Source: SIG351 sp045627045 (GTDB lineage: Bacteria > Bacillota > Clostridia > HGM11327). Taken from it: a stretch of 40,381 bases of DNA. The stretch covers positions 1-40,381 of the forward strand of contig JAZQMY010000022.1 in the NCBI GenBank assembly GCA_045627045.1, in the 5' to 3' direction. Each line of letters opens with the position of its first letter. Position 1 is the first letter of the stretch. Shown here piece by piece: positions 23,801 to 33,500 of this stretch. The notes below the pieces were generated by a model. The model was not told where the DNA came from and did not search any database. It saw only the letters and a list, made by a program, of their open reading frames with translations. The position numbers were made by a program, and so were the translations under genes.

Positions 23801-24028
23801 TCAGAGTATTTCAACACTGACGTGCTTGTCCTGTTTGCTTGCTGCTGCCTTGGTAACAGAGCGGATAGCGCGGGCGATTTTGCCGTGCTTACCAATCACC
23901 TTACCCATGTCCTCGGGAGCAACCTTCAGCTCAATAATGATCTCGTCGCCCTCTGTTCTTTCGCTCACTACAACCTGCTGCGGGAAATCGACAAGACTCT
24001 GTGCGATGTATTTTACAAGTTCGCCCAT
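23801..24028 (-). CDS. khpA: KH-domain RNA-binding protein KhpA (YlqC)
   Basis: 75 aa, a single KH domain with the GKHG nucleic-acid loop at 46-49 (MGKVIGKHGKIARAIRSV). In Firmicutes KhpA pairs with KhpB/Jag to bind RNAs that affect cell division and elongation. It lies 19 bp after rpsP and before rimM, its usual position. Confidence 0.95.
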   Translation of the reverse strand: MGELVKYIAQSLVDFPQQVVVSERTEGDEIIIELKVAPEDMGKVIGKHGKIARAIRSVTKAAASKQDKHVSVEIL

Positions 24029-24047
24029 GATCTTTTATTTCCTCAGA

Positions 24048-24290
24048 TTACTGGTTATCGCTCTTCTTGAGCAATGCCTTAACAGTATCTGTCGGCTGAG
24101 CGCCGTTCTTGATCCACTTAGCAGCCTTTTCAGCATCAATGTCGATTGTTGCCGGTTCTGTCATAGGATTGTATGTTCCGATAAGATCGATGTATGCTGT
24201 GTTTCTCGGTGCCTTTGAGTCAGCAACTACAACTTTGTAATACGGTGCCTTCTTTGCGCCGATTCTCATTAAACGAATTTTAACAGCCAT
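24048..24290 (-). CDS. rpsP: 30S ribosomal protein S16
   Basis: 80 aa, normal S16 length, beginning MAVKIRLMRIGAKKAPYYKVVVADS and including DLIGTYNPM. A strong AGGAGG precedes the ATG. The 72-bp gap from ffh holds an imperfect AT-rich inverted repeat (about 24334-24357) but no T-tract. Confidence 0.97.
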   Translation of the reverse strand: MAVKIRLMRIGAKKAPYYKVVVADSKAPRNTAYIDLIGTYNPMTEPATIDIDAEKAAKWIKNGAQPTDTVKALLKKSDNQ

Positions 24291-24362
24291 TGTGTTAAAT
24301 CCTCCTGTAAAAAAAATTTGGTATATTCATTTAAATTCTATGATGAATTTTAATGTTCTGTA

Positions 24363-25736
24363 TTATTTTCTGAAGCCTTTTCTGTAAGGATTCATATTCT
24401 TGGGCAATCCCATCATGGGCATTCTGCCCTTCTTGCCCTTGCCGCCCGTGAACTGCTTCATCATTTTGTTCATTTCTTCAAATGACTTGAGAAGTCTGTT
24501 TACATCGGCTATATCAAGACCGCATCCTGATGCGATTCTCTTTTTTCTGCTGTAATTAATTATTTCCGGATTTGCTCTTTCCTTCGGTGTCATCGAAGTG
24601 ATAATAGCTTTTGTTCTGACAAGCTGCTTGTCATCGACTGAAACTCCTGCAAGTGCCTTTGAATCAACACCCGGAATCATTTTCAGGATGTCATTCAGGT
24701 CTCCCATATTCTGCATGGCTTCCATCTGTTCGAGGAAGTCATTGAGATCCATGCTTGCATTTCTTATCTTCTTCTCAAGTTCCTCTGCCTTCTTCTCGTC
24801 GAACATCTTCTCTGCTTTGTCGATAAGAGTGAGCACGTCGCCCATTCCGAGAATTCTTGAAGCCATTCTGTCCGGATAGAACGGCTCGAGTGAATCGGCA
24901 TCAACCTTTTCGCCGGAAGATACGAACTTGATTGGCTTGCCTGTAACAGCCTTTGCTGAAAGTGCGGCACCGCCTCTCGTATCACCGTCCATCTTTGTCA
25001 TGATGATACCGTCCATGCCTATCTGCTCATTGAACGACTTTGCAATCGTAACAGCGTCCTGACCTGTCATCGCATCAACCACAAGAAGTGTTTCATGCGG
25101 ATGAACGGCATCTCTTATATTCTTCATTTCGTCCATCATATCTTCATCGATATGAAGACGTCCTGCAGTATCTATGATTACTGTATCAACATTTACAGAT
25201 CGTGAGTATTCGATAGCTTCCTTTGCAGTCTTTACGGGATTCTGTGTGCCCTTTTCAAACACCGGAACTCCGACCTTTTCTCCGACCACCTGAAGCTGCT
25301 TGATAGCTGCAGGTCTGTAAATATCGCAGGCAACAAGCATAGGCTTTTTGCCTTCTTTTTTCAGCATTGCGGCAAGCTTTGCCGATGTTGTTGTTTTACC
25401 TGTACCCTGAAGACCGCACATAAGAATGACCGTCGGGAGGCTGTCAGCCACGGCAAGCTTCGTTCTCTCACCGCCCATAAGCTCAGTAAGCTCATCCCTT
25501 ACAATCTTTATGATGTGCTGTCCGGCAGAAAGACTTTCGAGTATCTCTGCTCCAACCGCCTTTTCGCTTACCTTCGCAACAAAATCCTTGACAACGGCAT
25601 AATTTACGTCGGCTTCAAGAAGTGCGAGCTTTACAGATCTCATTGCAGTTTTAACGTCTGCCTCCGAAACCTTACCGCCGCCGGTAAGCTTTTTGAATGC
25701 AGCCTGTAATTTTTCCGCAAGACTTTCAAATGCCAT
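24363..25736 (-). CDS. ffh: Signal recognition particle protein Ffh (SRP54)
   Basis: 457-aa GTPase of the SRP, which binds signal sequences and 4.5S/6S RNA and docks with FtsY. N-domain about 1-90; G-domain with P-loop GLQGTGKTT (108-116), DTAGRLHID and TKMDGDTRGGAALS; methionine-rich M-domain from about 300 to the C-terminus, with SGCGLDIADVNRLLKSFEEM for SRP RNA binding. GGAGG before ATG 25736. It follows ylxM by 12 bp. The SRP RNA gene (ffs) was not found in this window. Confidence 0.97.
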   Translation of the reverse strand: MAFESLAEKLQAAFKKLTGGGKVSEADVKTAMRSVKLALLEADVNYAVVKDFVAKVSEKAVGAEILESLSAGQHIIKIVRDELTELMGGERTKLAVADSLPTVILMCGLQGTGKTTTSAKLAAMLKKEGKKPMLVACDIYRPAAIKQLQVVGEKVGVPVFEKGTQNPVKTAKEAIEYSRSVNVDTVIIDTAGRLHIDEDMMDEMKNIRDAVHPHETLLVVDAMTGQDAVTIAKSFNEQIGMDGIIMTKMDGDTRGGAALSAKAVTGKPIKFVSSGEKVDADSLEPFYPDRMASRILGMGDVLTLIDKAEKMFDEKKAEELEKKIRNASMDLNDFLEQMEAMQNMGDLNDILKMIPGVDSKALAGVSVDDKQLVRTKAIITSMTPKERANPEIINYSRKKRIASGCGLDIADVNRLLKSFEEMNKMMKQFTGGKGKKGRMPMMGLPKNMNPYRKGFRK

Positions 25737-25748
25737 ATTTATCCTCCG

Positions 25749-26075
25749 TCAAAGTTTCTTTGCAATATCATCGAGACGGCTTATGATAAGCTCGTCATCC
25801 TCGCCCCTCCGAATAGCATCCTTTGCTTCGGAAAGCATTTCCTCAAGTACATCGTGTTTTGCAAGTATACCGAGCTGTTTTTCAAGCCTGGTGATTTTTG
25901 CCTGTGCATTCTTTATCGCAAAATGCACTGCCTGCTTGGAAACGCCGTTATTCTCGGCAATTTCCTCGAGAGTCAGATCCCTGCAGTAATACGAATCAAG
26001 CATTTCGAATTGTTTTTCAGTAAGGATGCCGCCGTAAAGATCGAGCATCTCTGCATATCTGACAATGTCCTTCAT
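25749..26075 (-). CDS. ylxM: YlxM-like helix-turn-helix SRP-associated protein
   Basis: 108 aa. The sigma-70 region 4-like HTH (about 22-60: LTEKQFEMLDSYYCRDLTLEEIAENNGVSKQAVHFAIKNA) is followed by a helical tail. YlxM proteins sit upstream of ffh in Firmicutes and in streptococci modulate SRP-FtsY GTPase activity. First gene of the operon, 56 nt after the predicted -10 box. The ribosome site AAGGA is about 13-15 nt away, rather long. Confidence 0.93.
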   Translation of the reverse strand: MKDIVRYAEMLDLYGGILTEKQFEMLDSYYCRDLTLEEIAENNGVSKQAVHFAIKNAQAKITRLEKQLGILAKHDVLEEMLSEAKDAIRRGEDDELIISRLDDIAKKL

Positions 26076-26131
26076 TGCTTCTTCGCATCCTTCCCCAAAC
26101 TATCAGTAAAGTATTATCACTTGACATGCGT

Positions 26132-26160
26132 ATTATACACTAAAAGCGCATTTTTGTCAA
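26132..26160 (-). promoter_or_regulatory. Consensus sigma-A promoter of the ylxM-trmD operon
   Basis: Minus strand TTGACA (26160-26155), 17-bp spacer, TATAAT (26137-26132), both hexamers perfect. It drives six translation-related genes. Confidence 0.92.
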
Positions 26161-26175
26161 GTATTTTTTATTTAC

Positions 26176-27024
26176 TTACCCGTTCAGTGCAGCTTTATTT
26201 CTGATGATTTCCATCTCAGCCGCATACTCCGTCAGCTCCTCATGAGGAGTTTCAAGGAAGAAGGGCTTATCCTTCAATGCAGGATGAGAAACGATCCTCA
26301 CGATTGCTTCAAGCCCTATCGAACCCATTCCAATGCCTGCGTGTCTGTCCTTATTTGATGCAAAAGGATACATCGAATCATTAAGATGCACAGCCTTCAC
26401 CCTGTCAAGTCCTACGATCTTGTCAAACTTTGTGAGAACGCCGTCAAGATCATTCACAATATCATAGCCTGCCGAATAAAGGTGGCAAGTATCCATGCAC
26501 ACGCCTATCCTGTCCGATGAATGGAATTTGCCTATAAAGTCTGTTATATCCTTTATTTCTTCGAATTTTCCGCCTATTTCAGAGCCCTTTCCCGACATTG
26601 TCTCAAGCAGGACATATGTATTGCTGCCTTCTATCATTCCTGACCTTACAGTGTCCGCAATCTGTGTTATTCCCTGCTCATAGGAAAGAATCGTCTTGCT
26701 TCCCGGATGAAATACATACAGTGAGGAGGGCAAAAGCATCATTCTCTTCATGTCATCCGCAAAGCATTCCTTTGCAAACGTAAATGATTCCGGCTTTGCG
26801 GCAGCCATATTCAAAGTATACGGGCCGTGAATAAGTATCGGGCCGAAAGAATTCAGCTCCATCAGCACTTCCGCTTCGCTGATGTCTCCACCGTCTATTT
26901 CTGCAGCCGCACCGCCTCTCGGGTTTCTTGAAAAAGCCTGAAAAGTATCCGCGCCGAGCTCAAGTGCCGTGATAACGGCTCTCTTGTATCCTCCTGCAAC
27001 GGAAAGATGTGGTCCTATTTTCAT
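26176..27024 (-). CDS. nfo: Endonuclease IV (AP endonuclease, xylose isomerase-like TIM barrel)
   Basis: 282 aa. Cleaves 5' to abasic sites in base excision repair with a tri-zinc centre. Visible signatures are MKIGPHLSVAGG at the N-terminus, IHGPYTLNMA, FHPG, ETMSGKGSEIGG, GVCMDTCHLYSAGYDI, HLNDSMYPFASNKDRHAGIGMGSIG and ETPHEE, so all metal-ligand segments are present. The ATG has AAAGGAT upstream. Last gene of the DUF5685-DnaJ-membrane protein-nfo cluster, 15 bp after its neighbour; no hairpin terminator is visible. Confidence 0.96.
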   Translation of the reverse strand: MKIGPHLSVAGGYKRAVITALELGADTFQAFSRNPRGGAAAEIDGGDISEAEVLMELNSFGPILIHGPYTLNMAAAKPESFTFAKECFADDMKRMMLLPSSLYVFHPGSKTILSYEQGITQIADTVRSGMIEGSNTYVLLETMSGKGSEIGGKFEEIKDITDFIGKFHSSDRIGVCMDTCHLYSAGYDIVNDLDGVLTKFDKIVGLDRVKAVHLNDSMYPFASNKDRHAGIGMGSIGLEAIVRIVSHPALKDKPFFLETPHEELTEYAAEMEIIRNKAALNG

Positions 27025-27039
27025 TTTGTTATCCTTTCA

Positions 27040-27576
27040 TTATCTGAGCCTGAACCTTCTGTTCACGAAAAACAGAACGTACGTCAGCGCAATGTCATAC
27101 AGCCACTCAAGAGGAAGAATGAGAAGGAATACCGCAAGCGACGATATTATGCTTCCGGAATACCATTTTCCCCAGAACGTCTCTCCTCCTATCAGAAAGT
27201 GTGCTATTAAAACCATTGCCGCCGCAACGAGTGTTCCCCATGCGGCTTTTATTATCATTTCTTTTGTGTGATTGAACTGTTTTCGCTCAATCAGGTATTT
27301 CACCGTCGGGTACGTTCCGAAAAGCAGTGCATACTCCGTAAATACAGTATGTACCGACGAAATCAGGAACATCAGCACTGCCGTCACTCCGAAAGTCCAT
27401 ATTCCCCACCACGGGCCGTTCTTCTGCACCACAAGGCACATCACCACAGACTGTGCAAAGAGAAAAACGACAGTATTGAACGGAAGGAGCGTTGCCAGGA
27501 GTCCCAGCACAACGGATATTGCCGCCATTATCCCTGAGTATACTATTTTTTGTGTTTTCGGATCTTCTTTATTCAT
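27040..27576 (-). CDS. Integral membrane protein, possibly ECF-transporter S-component-like
   Basis: 178 aa with about five hydrophobic segments (roughly 12-32, 34-50, 54-78, 108-128, 140-170). The first segment pattern (KIVYSGIMAAISVVLGLLATLLPF) resembles S-components of energy-coupling factor transporters, but the family match is loose, no substrate can be named and no energising module is nearby. Start ATG 27576 with AGGTG about 11 nt upstream, 3 nt after the DnaJ-like gene. It is likely co-transcribed with that gene and nfo. Confidence 0.75.
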   Translation of the reverse strand: MNKEDPKTQKIVYSGIMAAISVVLGLLATLLPFNTVVFLFAQSVVMCLVVQKNGPWWGIWTFGVTAVLMFLISSVHTVFTEYALLFGTYPTVKYLIERKQFNHTKEMIIKAAWGTLVAAAMVLIAHFLIGGETFWGKWYSGSIISSLAVFLLILPLEWLYDIALTYVLFFVNRRFRLR

Positions 27577-27579
27577 AAC

Positions 27580-28233
27580 TTAAAAGCACCTGCAAAGATT
27601 TCCGCCCATACATTCGCAGCAGGTATCAAGGCACCAGATCTTCATGCAGCAATCGCATACCTTTTCCACATCCACATTCGTATATCTCGGGTCCTTGTAG
27701 CCCGAAGAGTATGAGCTTCCCGCCGCTCTTTCGTAAGCAGCCTTGTATTCCTCATTCTGCGGAGAAAGTCTTACCGCCTCTGCATAATATTTCTTTGCTT
27801 CAAGCTGCCAGCCCTTGTTCCACTGAACGTTTCCCATCAGGAAATACCATTCTGCCGTCCTGAGGTTCACCGAACGCAGTAAAAGCTCTGCTTCAAGATA
27901 TCTTCCTGCCTCAAGAAGCTGTCTTGCCTGTGCAAGTATATCATCTGCGGTATAATTCGTTCTGTAAGAATTCTGTGTTCCTGAATATGACGAAGATGAG
28001 GAAGAGTATGATGTGTTTCCCGATGAAGCATGCTGGTAATAATTACCCTTTCCTCCGTTTTTAAGTATATCGTATGCTTCGTTTATTTCCTTGAGCTTTT
28101 CGGTGGCAGTCGCTTCGTAGTCCGTTCCCTTGTACTGATCGGGATGGTACTTCTTGACCTTTTCCCTGTAAGCCTTCTTGATTTCTTCTTCGGTTGCGCC
28201 CGGCTTCACTCCGAGCACTTCATATGGATTCAA
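27580..28233 (-). CDS. DnaJ-like protein: J-domain, TPR-like segment, nine-Cys tail
   Basis: 217 aa. The J-domain (1-60) has the Hsp70-activating H30-P31-D32. A Ser/Tyr/Gly-rich linker (63-92) leads to a TPR-like helical region (95-170, LLEAGRYLEAELLLRSVNLRTAEWYFLMGNVQWNKGWQLEA). The last 25 residues carry nine cysteines (193, 195, 196, 201, 205, 206, 208, 214, 216), suggesting a metal-binding or palmitate-like membrane-proximal tail. It lacks the G/F and zinc-finger domains of DnaJ proper, so it is a type III J-protein. Start TTG 28233 with AAAGGAG 9 nt upstream; it overlaps the DUF5685 gene by 14 nt. Confidence 0.88.
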   Translation of the reverse strand: MNPYEVLGVKPGATEEEIKKAYREKVKKYHPDQYKGTDYEATATEKLKEINEAYDILKNGGKGNYYQHASSGNTSYSSSSSSYSGTQNSYRTNYTADDILAQARQLLEAGRYLEAELLLRSVNLRTAEWYFLMGNVQWNKGWQLEAKKYYAEAVRLSPQNEEYKAAYERAAGSSYSSGYKDPRYTNVDVEKVCDCCMKIWCLDTCCECMGGNLCRCF

Positions 28234-29101
28234 GTTCTCTTTCTCCTTTCTTCCTTTTGCCGGAGTCTGTCAGCACCTCATCGGTTCTTTCGGGCATTCC
28301 GAGGAAAAGTATGTTTTCTATTATTTCTTTGTTGCGTTTCACCGGCAGCTTATCGAATATCTGTCCGAGCCTTGTCAGGGCGCTCTTGAGAAGATATTCC
28401 GCGTCTTCCCTTGCCAGATTCTTTACTTCCTCTGCCGTTTTATCTGGCAACATCATCAGAAACGGATTATATGCTCCCGATTCCTTATCCTTTTCGATAT
28501 CGTCAAATGCATCAAGCACATACAGCCACTTCCCCATAAAGAAGCCAAACCAATAGATATCGTCATTCTTTTCATCTGCAGCGGACAGTGCCGTTTCTCC
28601 CATCAGCTCTGCAAACGGCTGTGCCGCCATGTCAAGCACTCCGCAAAGGCTTTCCTCAAGCATTTCAAGATCTTCAAGCTTATCTTTTATAAGGCTGTCT
28701 GCTGACGGATTTTCTTTCTTTGCTTTTTTGTACGGTCTCGTAAACCATATCTTTGCGAGCCTTGACTTGAAATCATTCTCATCCCTGACGTTGTCGCAAA
28801 GGCTGTGATATATCAGAAGCACATTCAGCGCCGCCGCCCTGTCCACGGAGCTATTGCCCACGACAGTAGGATTCTTTGTCAGGGGATGCATTATGCATCG
28901 GGTATTTTTGAATTTCAGCTCTTCATCGGAAAACGCAGACACAAGTATAGCTGCAAATACCGCTTCATACGAAAGGCCCATATTGCACAGACCCTTATAT
29001 CTTGCTCCCATGCTTCTGCAAAGACCGCAATAATACGCCCTGTAAATATTATGATCTTTTATTTTCATCTCTCCCCTTACGGGTTTAATGTTGCCGAACA
29101 T
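28220..29101 (-). CDS. DUF5685-like protein
   Basis: 293 aa, function unknown. It begins MFGNIKPVRGEMKIKDHNIYRAYYCGLCRSMG, the typical DUF5685 opening with a C25-x2-C28 pair. Two further cysteines, C39 and C69, occur before residue 75 (NTRCIMHP), a possible metal or disulfide set. The rest is helical, with FFMGKWLYVLDAFDDIEKD as a conserved-looking stretch. No signal peptide; C-terminus basic. It overlaps the DnaJ-like gene by 14 nt, so the two proteins are probably made together and may be partners. ATG 29101 has GAGAGG 5 nt upstream and its own promoter. Confidence 0.82.
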   Translation of the reverse strand: MFGNIKPVRGEMKIKDHNIYRAYYCGLCRSMGARYKGLCNMGLSYEAVFAAILVSAFSDEELKFKNTRCIMHPLTKNPTVVGNSSVDRAAALNVLLIYHSLCDNVRDENDFKSRLAKIWFTRPYKKAKKENPSADSLIKDKLEDLEMLEESLCGVLDMAAQPFAELMGETALSAADEKNDDIYWFGFFMGKWLYVLDAFDDIEKDKESGAYNPFLMMLPDKTAEEVKNLAREDAEYLLKSALTRLGQIFDKLPVKRNKEIIENILFLGMPERTDEVLTDSGKRKKGERELESI

Positions 29102-29131
29102 ATTTGCCTCTCATTTTCACTTTTTTATTAT

Positions 29132-29160
29132 ATTGTATCACAAAAGTCAGTTTTTTTCAA
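29132..29160 (-). promoter_or_regulatory. Sigma-A promoter of the DUF5685-DnaJ-nfo cluster
   Basis: Minus strand TTGAAA (29160-29155), 17-bp spacer, TACAAT (29137-29132), about 30 nt upstream of the start codon. Confidence 0.82.
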
Positions 29161-29262
29161 TAGAGACAGAGGTTCCCCGATGGTCTTGTGTCACGTTTTA
29201 CATTTTGTTGAGGATTTGTTCTTATTAAATCTATATTTTCCGCTGAAAATATGTAAAAAGTA

Positions 29263-29291
29263 TATACTATTCTCAATTATTATGGTATAAT
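29263..29291 (+). promoter_or_regulatory. Probable promoter of tmcAL
   Basis: TATAAT at 29286-29291 with a weak -35 TATACT (29263-29268) at 17 bp. The -10 overlaps the upstream-most candidate start (29291), which supports the downstream ATG. Confidence 0.6.
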
Positions 29292-29323
29292 TGAATAAAG
29301 TACGGCCATGGAGGACAAAAGAA

Positions 29324-30553
29324 ATGAAAATAGCCGCAGTAATAGCAGAATACAATCCTTTCACAGGAGGTCACGAGTACCACATCTCCCGCACAAGAGA
29401 GCTCACAGGTGCAGATTACGTCATCGCAATAATGTCGGGTAATTTCGTGCAGAGAGGTGAGCCTGCCATATTCGACAAGCAGTTCCGCACAAGGCTTGCC
29501 CTTGAGGGCGGTTGTGATGCCGTGCTTGAGCTGCCCGCTCTTTTTGCTTTGCAGAGTGCCGAAACATTTGCTTACGGCGGTGTCAGGATACTCGACAGGT
29601 TGAACTGCATTGATTATCTTTCTTTCGGTTCGGAAGGAGATTTGTCCATCCTCTCCAAGATCGCGCTTCTTCTTGCCGAAGAGCCTTACAGCTTCAAAAA
29701 AGAGCTTGCAAAGAATCTCGATTCCGAGCAGCCATTTGCCGTTGCACGCACAAACGCCATCACTTCATACCTGAATCTGTACGAGGATGAAGCGGCGCTT
29801 CTTTCCATGCCGAACTGCATTCTCGCAATAGAATATATGAAAAAGCTTTATGAATTTGAGAGCAGCATCGTCCCCGTCGCTATCCCGAGGCTCGGTGCAG
29901 GCTATCATGATGAAAGCGAAGCCTGTGAATTTCCGTCTGCCACGGCAGTAAGAAATGCAATCCGTGAAAACAGACTTCTCAGCATTTCAAGATCTCTCCC
30001 TGCAAGGATAGCAAAGCTTATCTCGCAGAAGACTACAATGGCTGACAACAGCGACTTCTTTGATCTCATAAAGTATGCCGTTCTCCGTTCCGATGCAGAA
30101 AAACTCGCAAGGATTTCCGGCATCACGGAAGGGCTTGAAAATCTCTTTGTCTCAAATGCATATGCACAAAGCTTCGATGAAATGCTTGAAGCGATCCATT
30201 CAAAGCGTTACACAAGGTCTGCCGTTTCAAGAATGATGTATAACGTGCTTCTCGGCATCACAAAGTCGGATGTTGAGAAAGCAAAGAGGAGCGATTCCTC
30301 GCTCTATGCAAGAGTGCTCGGCTTCAGGCAGGAATCATCTTCGGTAATAAAATACATATCCGAGAATTCATCCATCCCCGTAATAACAAACGTTCCCGCT
30401 TACAAAAAAATGCTTGCGGACACATCTCTTTTTGAGAAAGATCTGCTCGCAAGCGATATCTACAAGCTCGCCACCGGTGCGCCGAAATGCGATTTACGTC
30501 CCGATTTCAAACTTGTGCCCATAATTCGTGGGAATGATTTTCCTGAGCTATAA
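29324..30553 (+). CDS. tmcAL: tRNA(Met) cytidine acetate ligase TmcAL (nucleotidyltransferase family)
   Basis: 409 aa. Forms N4-acetylcytidine at the wobble position of elongator tRNA-Met using acetate and ATP. The opening MKIAAVIAEYNPFTGGHEYHI has the HIGH-like ATP motif of the nucleotidyltransferase superfamily; AIMSGNFVQRGEPAIFDK and LPALFALQSAETFA are TmcAL-typical. ATG 29324 is 9 nt after GGAGG; the in-frame start at 29291 overlaps the -10 element and is rejected. The gene is convergent with the giant glycosyltransferase gene, and the coding ends overlap by 47 bp (30507-30553). No terminator is visible between them. The tRNA-CAT gene at 15776-15852 could be its substrate if it is Met. 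Confidence 0.93.
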   Translation: MKIAAVIAEYNPFTGGHEYHISRTRELTGADYVIAIMSGNFVQRGEPAIFDKQFRTRLALEGGCDAVLELPALFALQSAETFAYGGVRILDRLNCIDYLSFGSEGDLSILSKIALLLAEEPYSFKKELAKNLDSEQPFAVARTNAITSYLNLYEDEAALLSMPNCILAIEYMKKLYEFESSIVPVAIPRLGAGYHDESEACEFPSATAVRNAIRENRLLSISRSLPARIAKLISQKTTMADNSDFFDLIKYAVLRSDAEKLARISGITEGLENLFVSNAYAQSFDEMLEAIHSKRYTRSAVSRMMYNVLLGITKSDVEKAKRSDSSLYARVLGFRQESSSVIKYISENSSIPVITNVPAYKKMLADTSLFEKDLLASDIYKLATGAPKCDLRPDFKLVPIIRGNDFPEL

Positions 30554-33500
30554 CTATTTTATGGGGCAAGCCGTCTGACGGAAGCGTGATTTTTCCGTCC
30601 GGAACGGTTTTCCCGTCAAGCGTGACTATCCGTGCCTTGTCTGATGTCAGCACATCAACGGTAATCGGGGTGGAAGTATTATTTGTTTTTCTCTCGTAAT
30701 TCACCCTGTAAGGGAGCAGTTTTTCAGAGGCGGCAGGCTCAATGATGAGCTTTTCGCCTCTTATTTTTATTCCGAGAATATTTTCCAGTATCACCTTATA
30801 CATCCAGCCTGCGCTTCCCGTGTACCATGTCCAGCCGCCCATGCCCGAAAGATAAACGTCCGCCGCCATAACATAAGGCTCTGCCTTGTACTTCAGAACG
30901 CCTTCAGGATCAGATGTTTTTCTAATCGGATCAAGCATCCTTATCACTTCATAAGCGCCCTCACGGTCTCCTGTCTCTGCAAGTGCAAGTGCAAACCATA
31001 TCGCCGCATGAGTATACTGTCCGCCGTTTTCCCTTACGCCTTTTTTGTATGAGGAAATATATCCCGCATCAGAAGATTTACCTTCAAACGGCGGTGCAAA
31101 CAGCTTTACCACCCCGTTCTCCCTGTCAATAAGAAGCTCCTTTGCCGATTCTAGCGCCGTTTTGATTTCACTCTCGTCCGTCATCCCTGCAATAGCCGCC
31201 CATGCCTGCACAACGAGGTCTGTTTTGCACTCCTCCGATGCCGCTGAGCCGAGCGGTTCTCCGTTATCGTTGTACGCTCTTCTGTACCATTTTCCGTCCC
31301 ATGCGCTCTTCCTGACGCCTTCGGTCAAAAGCCTGATATTTTCATCAATGAACCTGACTTCGCTTTCATCATTTTTCATAAGCGCAATTTCTCTGAATCT
31401 TTTCAGCACATATCCGAAAAAGAATGCCAGCCACACGCTTTCGCCCTTGCCATGACTTCCCACTCTGTCGAATCCGTCATTCCAGTCGCCCGTGCCTATC
31501 AGCGGAAGCATATGCTCACCATATCTGATTGCTCTGTGGCAGGCTCTTCTGCAATGCTCATAGAGAGTGTCTTTTTTCTCCGTGAAATAAGCCTTGCCGA
31601 ATGCCGAGTGTGTTCCTTCCTTTATCTCCTGCCCCGTCACATACGGGCACAGCTCGTCAAATATGCTGTAATCATCAGTGATCATTGCATATTCCGCTGC
31701 GGCCAACGGCAAAAACATAAGGTCATCCGAAATATTCGTTCTGATGCCGAGCCCGGTGTCTTCGTGCCACCAGTGTCTCACATCTCCTGCTTCAAACTGC
31801 TGACCTGCCGCTTTGAGGATATGCTTTCTTGCTTCATCCTGATTGCAGTAAAGAAAAGCCATTGCATCCTGAAGCTGATCCCTGAAGCCGTATGCTCCGG
31901 ATGCCTGATAGAAGGACGTCCTTGCAAGGTATCTGCAAACATAGGTCTGATACATAAGAAACGAATTGAACAGTGTATTGAGTGACTTGTCTTTCGTGGC
32001 TATTGAAAAAGGCCCTGCATACGTCTTGTTTTTCTCCTTTGTCGCCGTCAGAAGCTGTCCGAGCGTTTCTGGATAAGACCAGTCGTTCTTGTATCCGTAA
32101 ATTGCTTCATCATTCTCCGCCGCGCCGAGAAGAAACGCAGTTTTTTCGGTCGTATACGGCTTCAGCACAACCGAAACCGATATTGCGATGCAGTCGGCAG
32201 GCCCACCCTGAGGGCTTATTCTTCTTGTCGGCGTATCGAGTGACACGGGATGCTTTATACTGCCCTTACTGCCGAAAAATTCGCTCTTTTTCGTGATTAC
32301 GGAGAGTATTTCCGACGAAGCCGAAACAAACGCCGTGCCTTGTCTGCCGTCTGCCGCACGGTTCGCCATCACTATTCCTCTTGCTCGCTCATTCCTTGCA
32401 AGTATATCCGTCCGGGCACTGCCGTCCGAAAGCACAAGCGAAACATAGTAGTGGAGCGAAAGATGTCTTTCCGCATCCGTCTGATTGCGTATATTCACGA
32501 GTTTTCCGCAGAAGCTCTCCTTTTCAGGCACAAATTCCGTAAGCTTTATTTCAAGTCCGTCCTCCGTATGTCTGAATTCGGAATATCCCTTTCCGTACGT
32601 CACAAAAAACTGTCCGTTATCGGGAAGAAGTCTCTTTGCGGTGATTATCCTGCCCGAATCGTCATCCCTGACGTATATCATTTCCGACGGCATATCAGTT
32701 ACAGGGTCATTTGACCACTTCGTGATTTTGAATTCCCTGCTGTTTCTGAACCAAGAATAACCGCCGCCGCTTTCCGTCACAAGCGTGCCGAATTTTTCGT
32801 TTGCCATAATGTTTGACCACGGCAAAGGCGTTGTATTTCCGTTGTCAAGCACGATATGATATTCTCCGTCAAGAAAGCCGCCTGTTCCGTTAAAGAATTC
32901 AAGCTTCGGAATGGCCTCCTTTTTCTGAACTGTTTCTTTTCTGCTCGGGAAGAAAAGTGTCTTTGCCTGCCTGTGCTTTTCATTCTGAAGCATCAGCCTT
33001 GCCTGGATGTCCTTTTCGTTTCCCTTCAGAAGCACCGCCGCAAATGATTCTGCATTTTTAATGTCTTCTGCCGCTTTTTCAGACTGAATGATAAAAATGC
33101 CGCTTTTCTTCTCAAGAAGGTCTCTTCTTGATGAATTTCTTACCGTATTCATTACATCATCATACGAGAACCTGTGGTAGCCGTCATCGTGAGTCACAAT
33201 GATCAGGTCAGCCTTCACTCCGCTTGTAACGATATAATCAAATACCGAAAGCACAAGCCTGAGTCCCGCCAGAGGTGCTCCCGTCACATCGTACATTATT
33301 ATAGGCAGGTCACCGGAAATGCCGTATTTCCACAGTGTCTCCCTCTTCAGATATGAAACTTTCCTTCTGAAGAAGTCCTGATTTGTCAGTCTGGATATCA
33401 AAGCATTTGCCACCGCAAACCTTTTTCTATCTATCTGTCTGTACTGCATCATCAGCTTTGCGCGCTCAAACTGAAGAGCCTTTGCGTTCCCGATCTGCTC

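Noticed and set aside
24331..24357. AT-rich inverted repeat in the ffh-rpsP gap as a terminator or attenuator
   Set aside because: The stem is bulged, AT-only and lacks a T-run on the transcribed strand.
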